The translations under genes and the position numbers were made by a program. From the NCBI GenBank assembly GCA_036274155.1, contig DASUGH010000022.1, positions 1-64,000 on the forward strand: a stretch of 64,000 nucleotides of DNA. The letters are read 5' to 3'. Below the pieces are notes generated by a model. It saw nothing but the letters and a program-made list of their open reading frames with translations, ran no database searches and was not told the DNA's origin. The stretch comes from Gp6-AA40 sp036274155. Its GTDB lineage: Bacteria > Acidobacteriota > Vicinamibacteria > Vicinamibacterales > UBA2999. Shown here one piece after another: positions 63,764 to 64,000 of the stretch. Within the stretch, counting starts at the first letter, position 1. Each line of letters begins with the position of its first letter.

Positions 63764-64000
63764 TCAGGGTTTCAGCGTGCACGTCAGCCCCGCGAACGCG
63801 CCTGGCTTCTTCTTGCTTCCGCCTTCGCTCATCAGGTGCACGACGTCGTTGGCCGCAAACGTTACGCCTTCCCCCTGCGGTTCACCCAGCCCGGCCAGTG
63901 AGACCCGCCCGGCTTCGCGCCAATTGCCCGCCAACAGGTCTGCTGCCCGGTAGAACGTCAACGCGTGTGTGCTGCGGAGCACGATCCAATTGCCGTCCGG
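63764..64000 (-). CDS. C-terminal end of an unidentified protein
   Basis: The frame stays open to the window edge on the minus strand, so only the last 78 residues are seen: GNWIVLRSTHALTFYRAADLLAGNW, then VSLAGLGEPQGEGVTFAANDVVHLMSEGG and a Cys-containing end (GLTCTLKP). The segment looks like a strand-rich repeat domain, perhaps the last blade of a propeller. Identity cannot be given without the upstream part. Confidence 0.6.
   Translation of the reverse strand, partial: PDGNWIVLRSTHALTFYRAADLLAGNWREAGRVSLAGLGEPQGEGVTFAANDVVHLMSEGGSKKKPGAFAGLTCTLKP

Overview
The window is 64 kb of dense, high-GC, Gram-negative chromosome. It has 53 protein genes, no rRNA or tRNA that I can see, no phage or insertion sequence and no CRISPR array. 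No 16S is present, so taxonomy rests on gene style: an ADOP-type permease next to PadR, a winged-helix/TolB-repeat protein, a DUF2079 protein, a DmsE/PioB-type porin-cytochrome pair and a SET protein together suggest an Acidobacteriota member, perhaps Vicinamibacteria-like. This assignment is inference.

Left part (1-16 kb), mixed housekeeping and envelope genes: the end of a phospholipase-D-like gene; two radical SAM genes transcribed away from a SET-domain methyltransferase; a SpoIID-domain protein; a sensor-less histidine kinase with a sigma54-dependent NtrC-type regulator; the MsrP/MsrQ periplasmic methionine sulfoxide repair pair; two stand-alone receiver proteins; a secreted beta-carbonic anhydrase; an octamer tandem repeat; a PEP mutase/isocitrate lyase-family gene; a DUF2079 membrane protein; a secreted helix-hairpin-helix protein; and two small zinc-ribbon-like proteins.

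Centre (16.4-44.7 kb), the most interesting part: 17 genes all on the plus strand, many joined by 4-8 bp stop/start overlaps. Block A is an MFS carrier, Pta, AckA, PflB, PflA, pyruvate:ferredoxin oxidoreductase, a dihydroorotate dehydrogenase-like flavoprotein and malic enzyme. Block B is a decaheme MtrA/DmsE-type cytochrome, an MtrB/PioB-type outer-membrane porin, a monoheme cytochrome c and a membrane NapC-like multiheme cytochrome. Block C is glycogen phosphorylase, GlgX, phosphoglucomutase, phosphoketolase and an unknown membrane protein. Read together it looks like an anoxic energy island: glycogen or malate to acetyl phosphate and acetate with ATP made by AckA, and electrons passed through quinol and periplasmic hemes to an outer-membrane conduit. 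A close match to a sigma54 -24/-12 promoter with an upstream palindrome stands at the head of block A, and the window itself encodes a GAFTGA-type sigma54 activator.

Right part (44.8-64 kb): a secreted phytase-esterase-like protein, a MarR/ClC chloride transporter pair, PadR/ADOP permease, a lipoprotein lipase-like hydrolase, a 607-residue protein of unknown family, a CaxA-type antiporter with a VIT1-like membrane protein and a secreted protein, the winged-helix/TolB protein, a diheme cytochrome c peroxidase-like protein, an OmpR-type two-component system followed by a small secreted acidic protein, and the 3' end of an unidentified gene.
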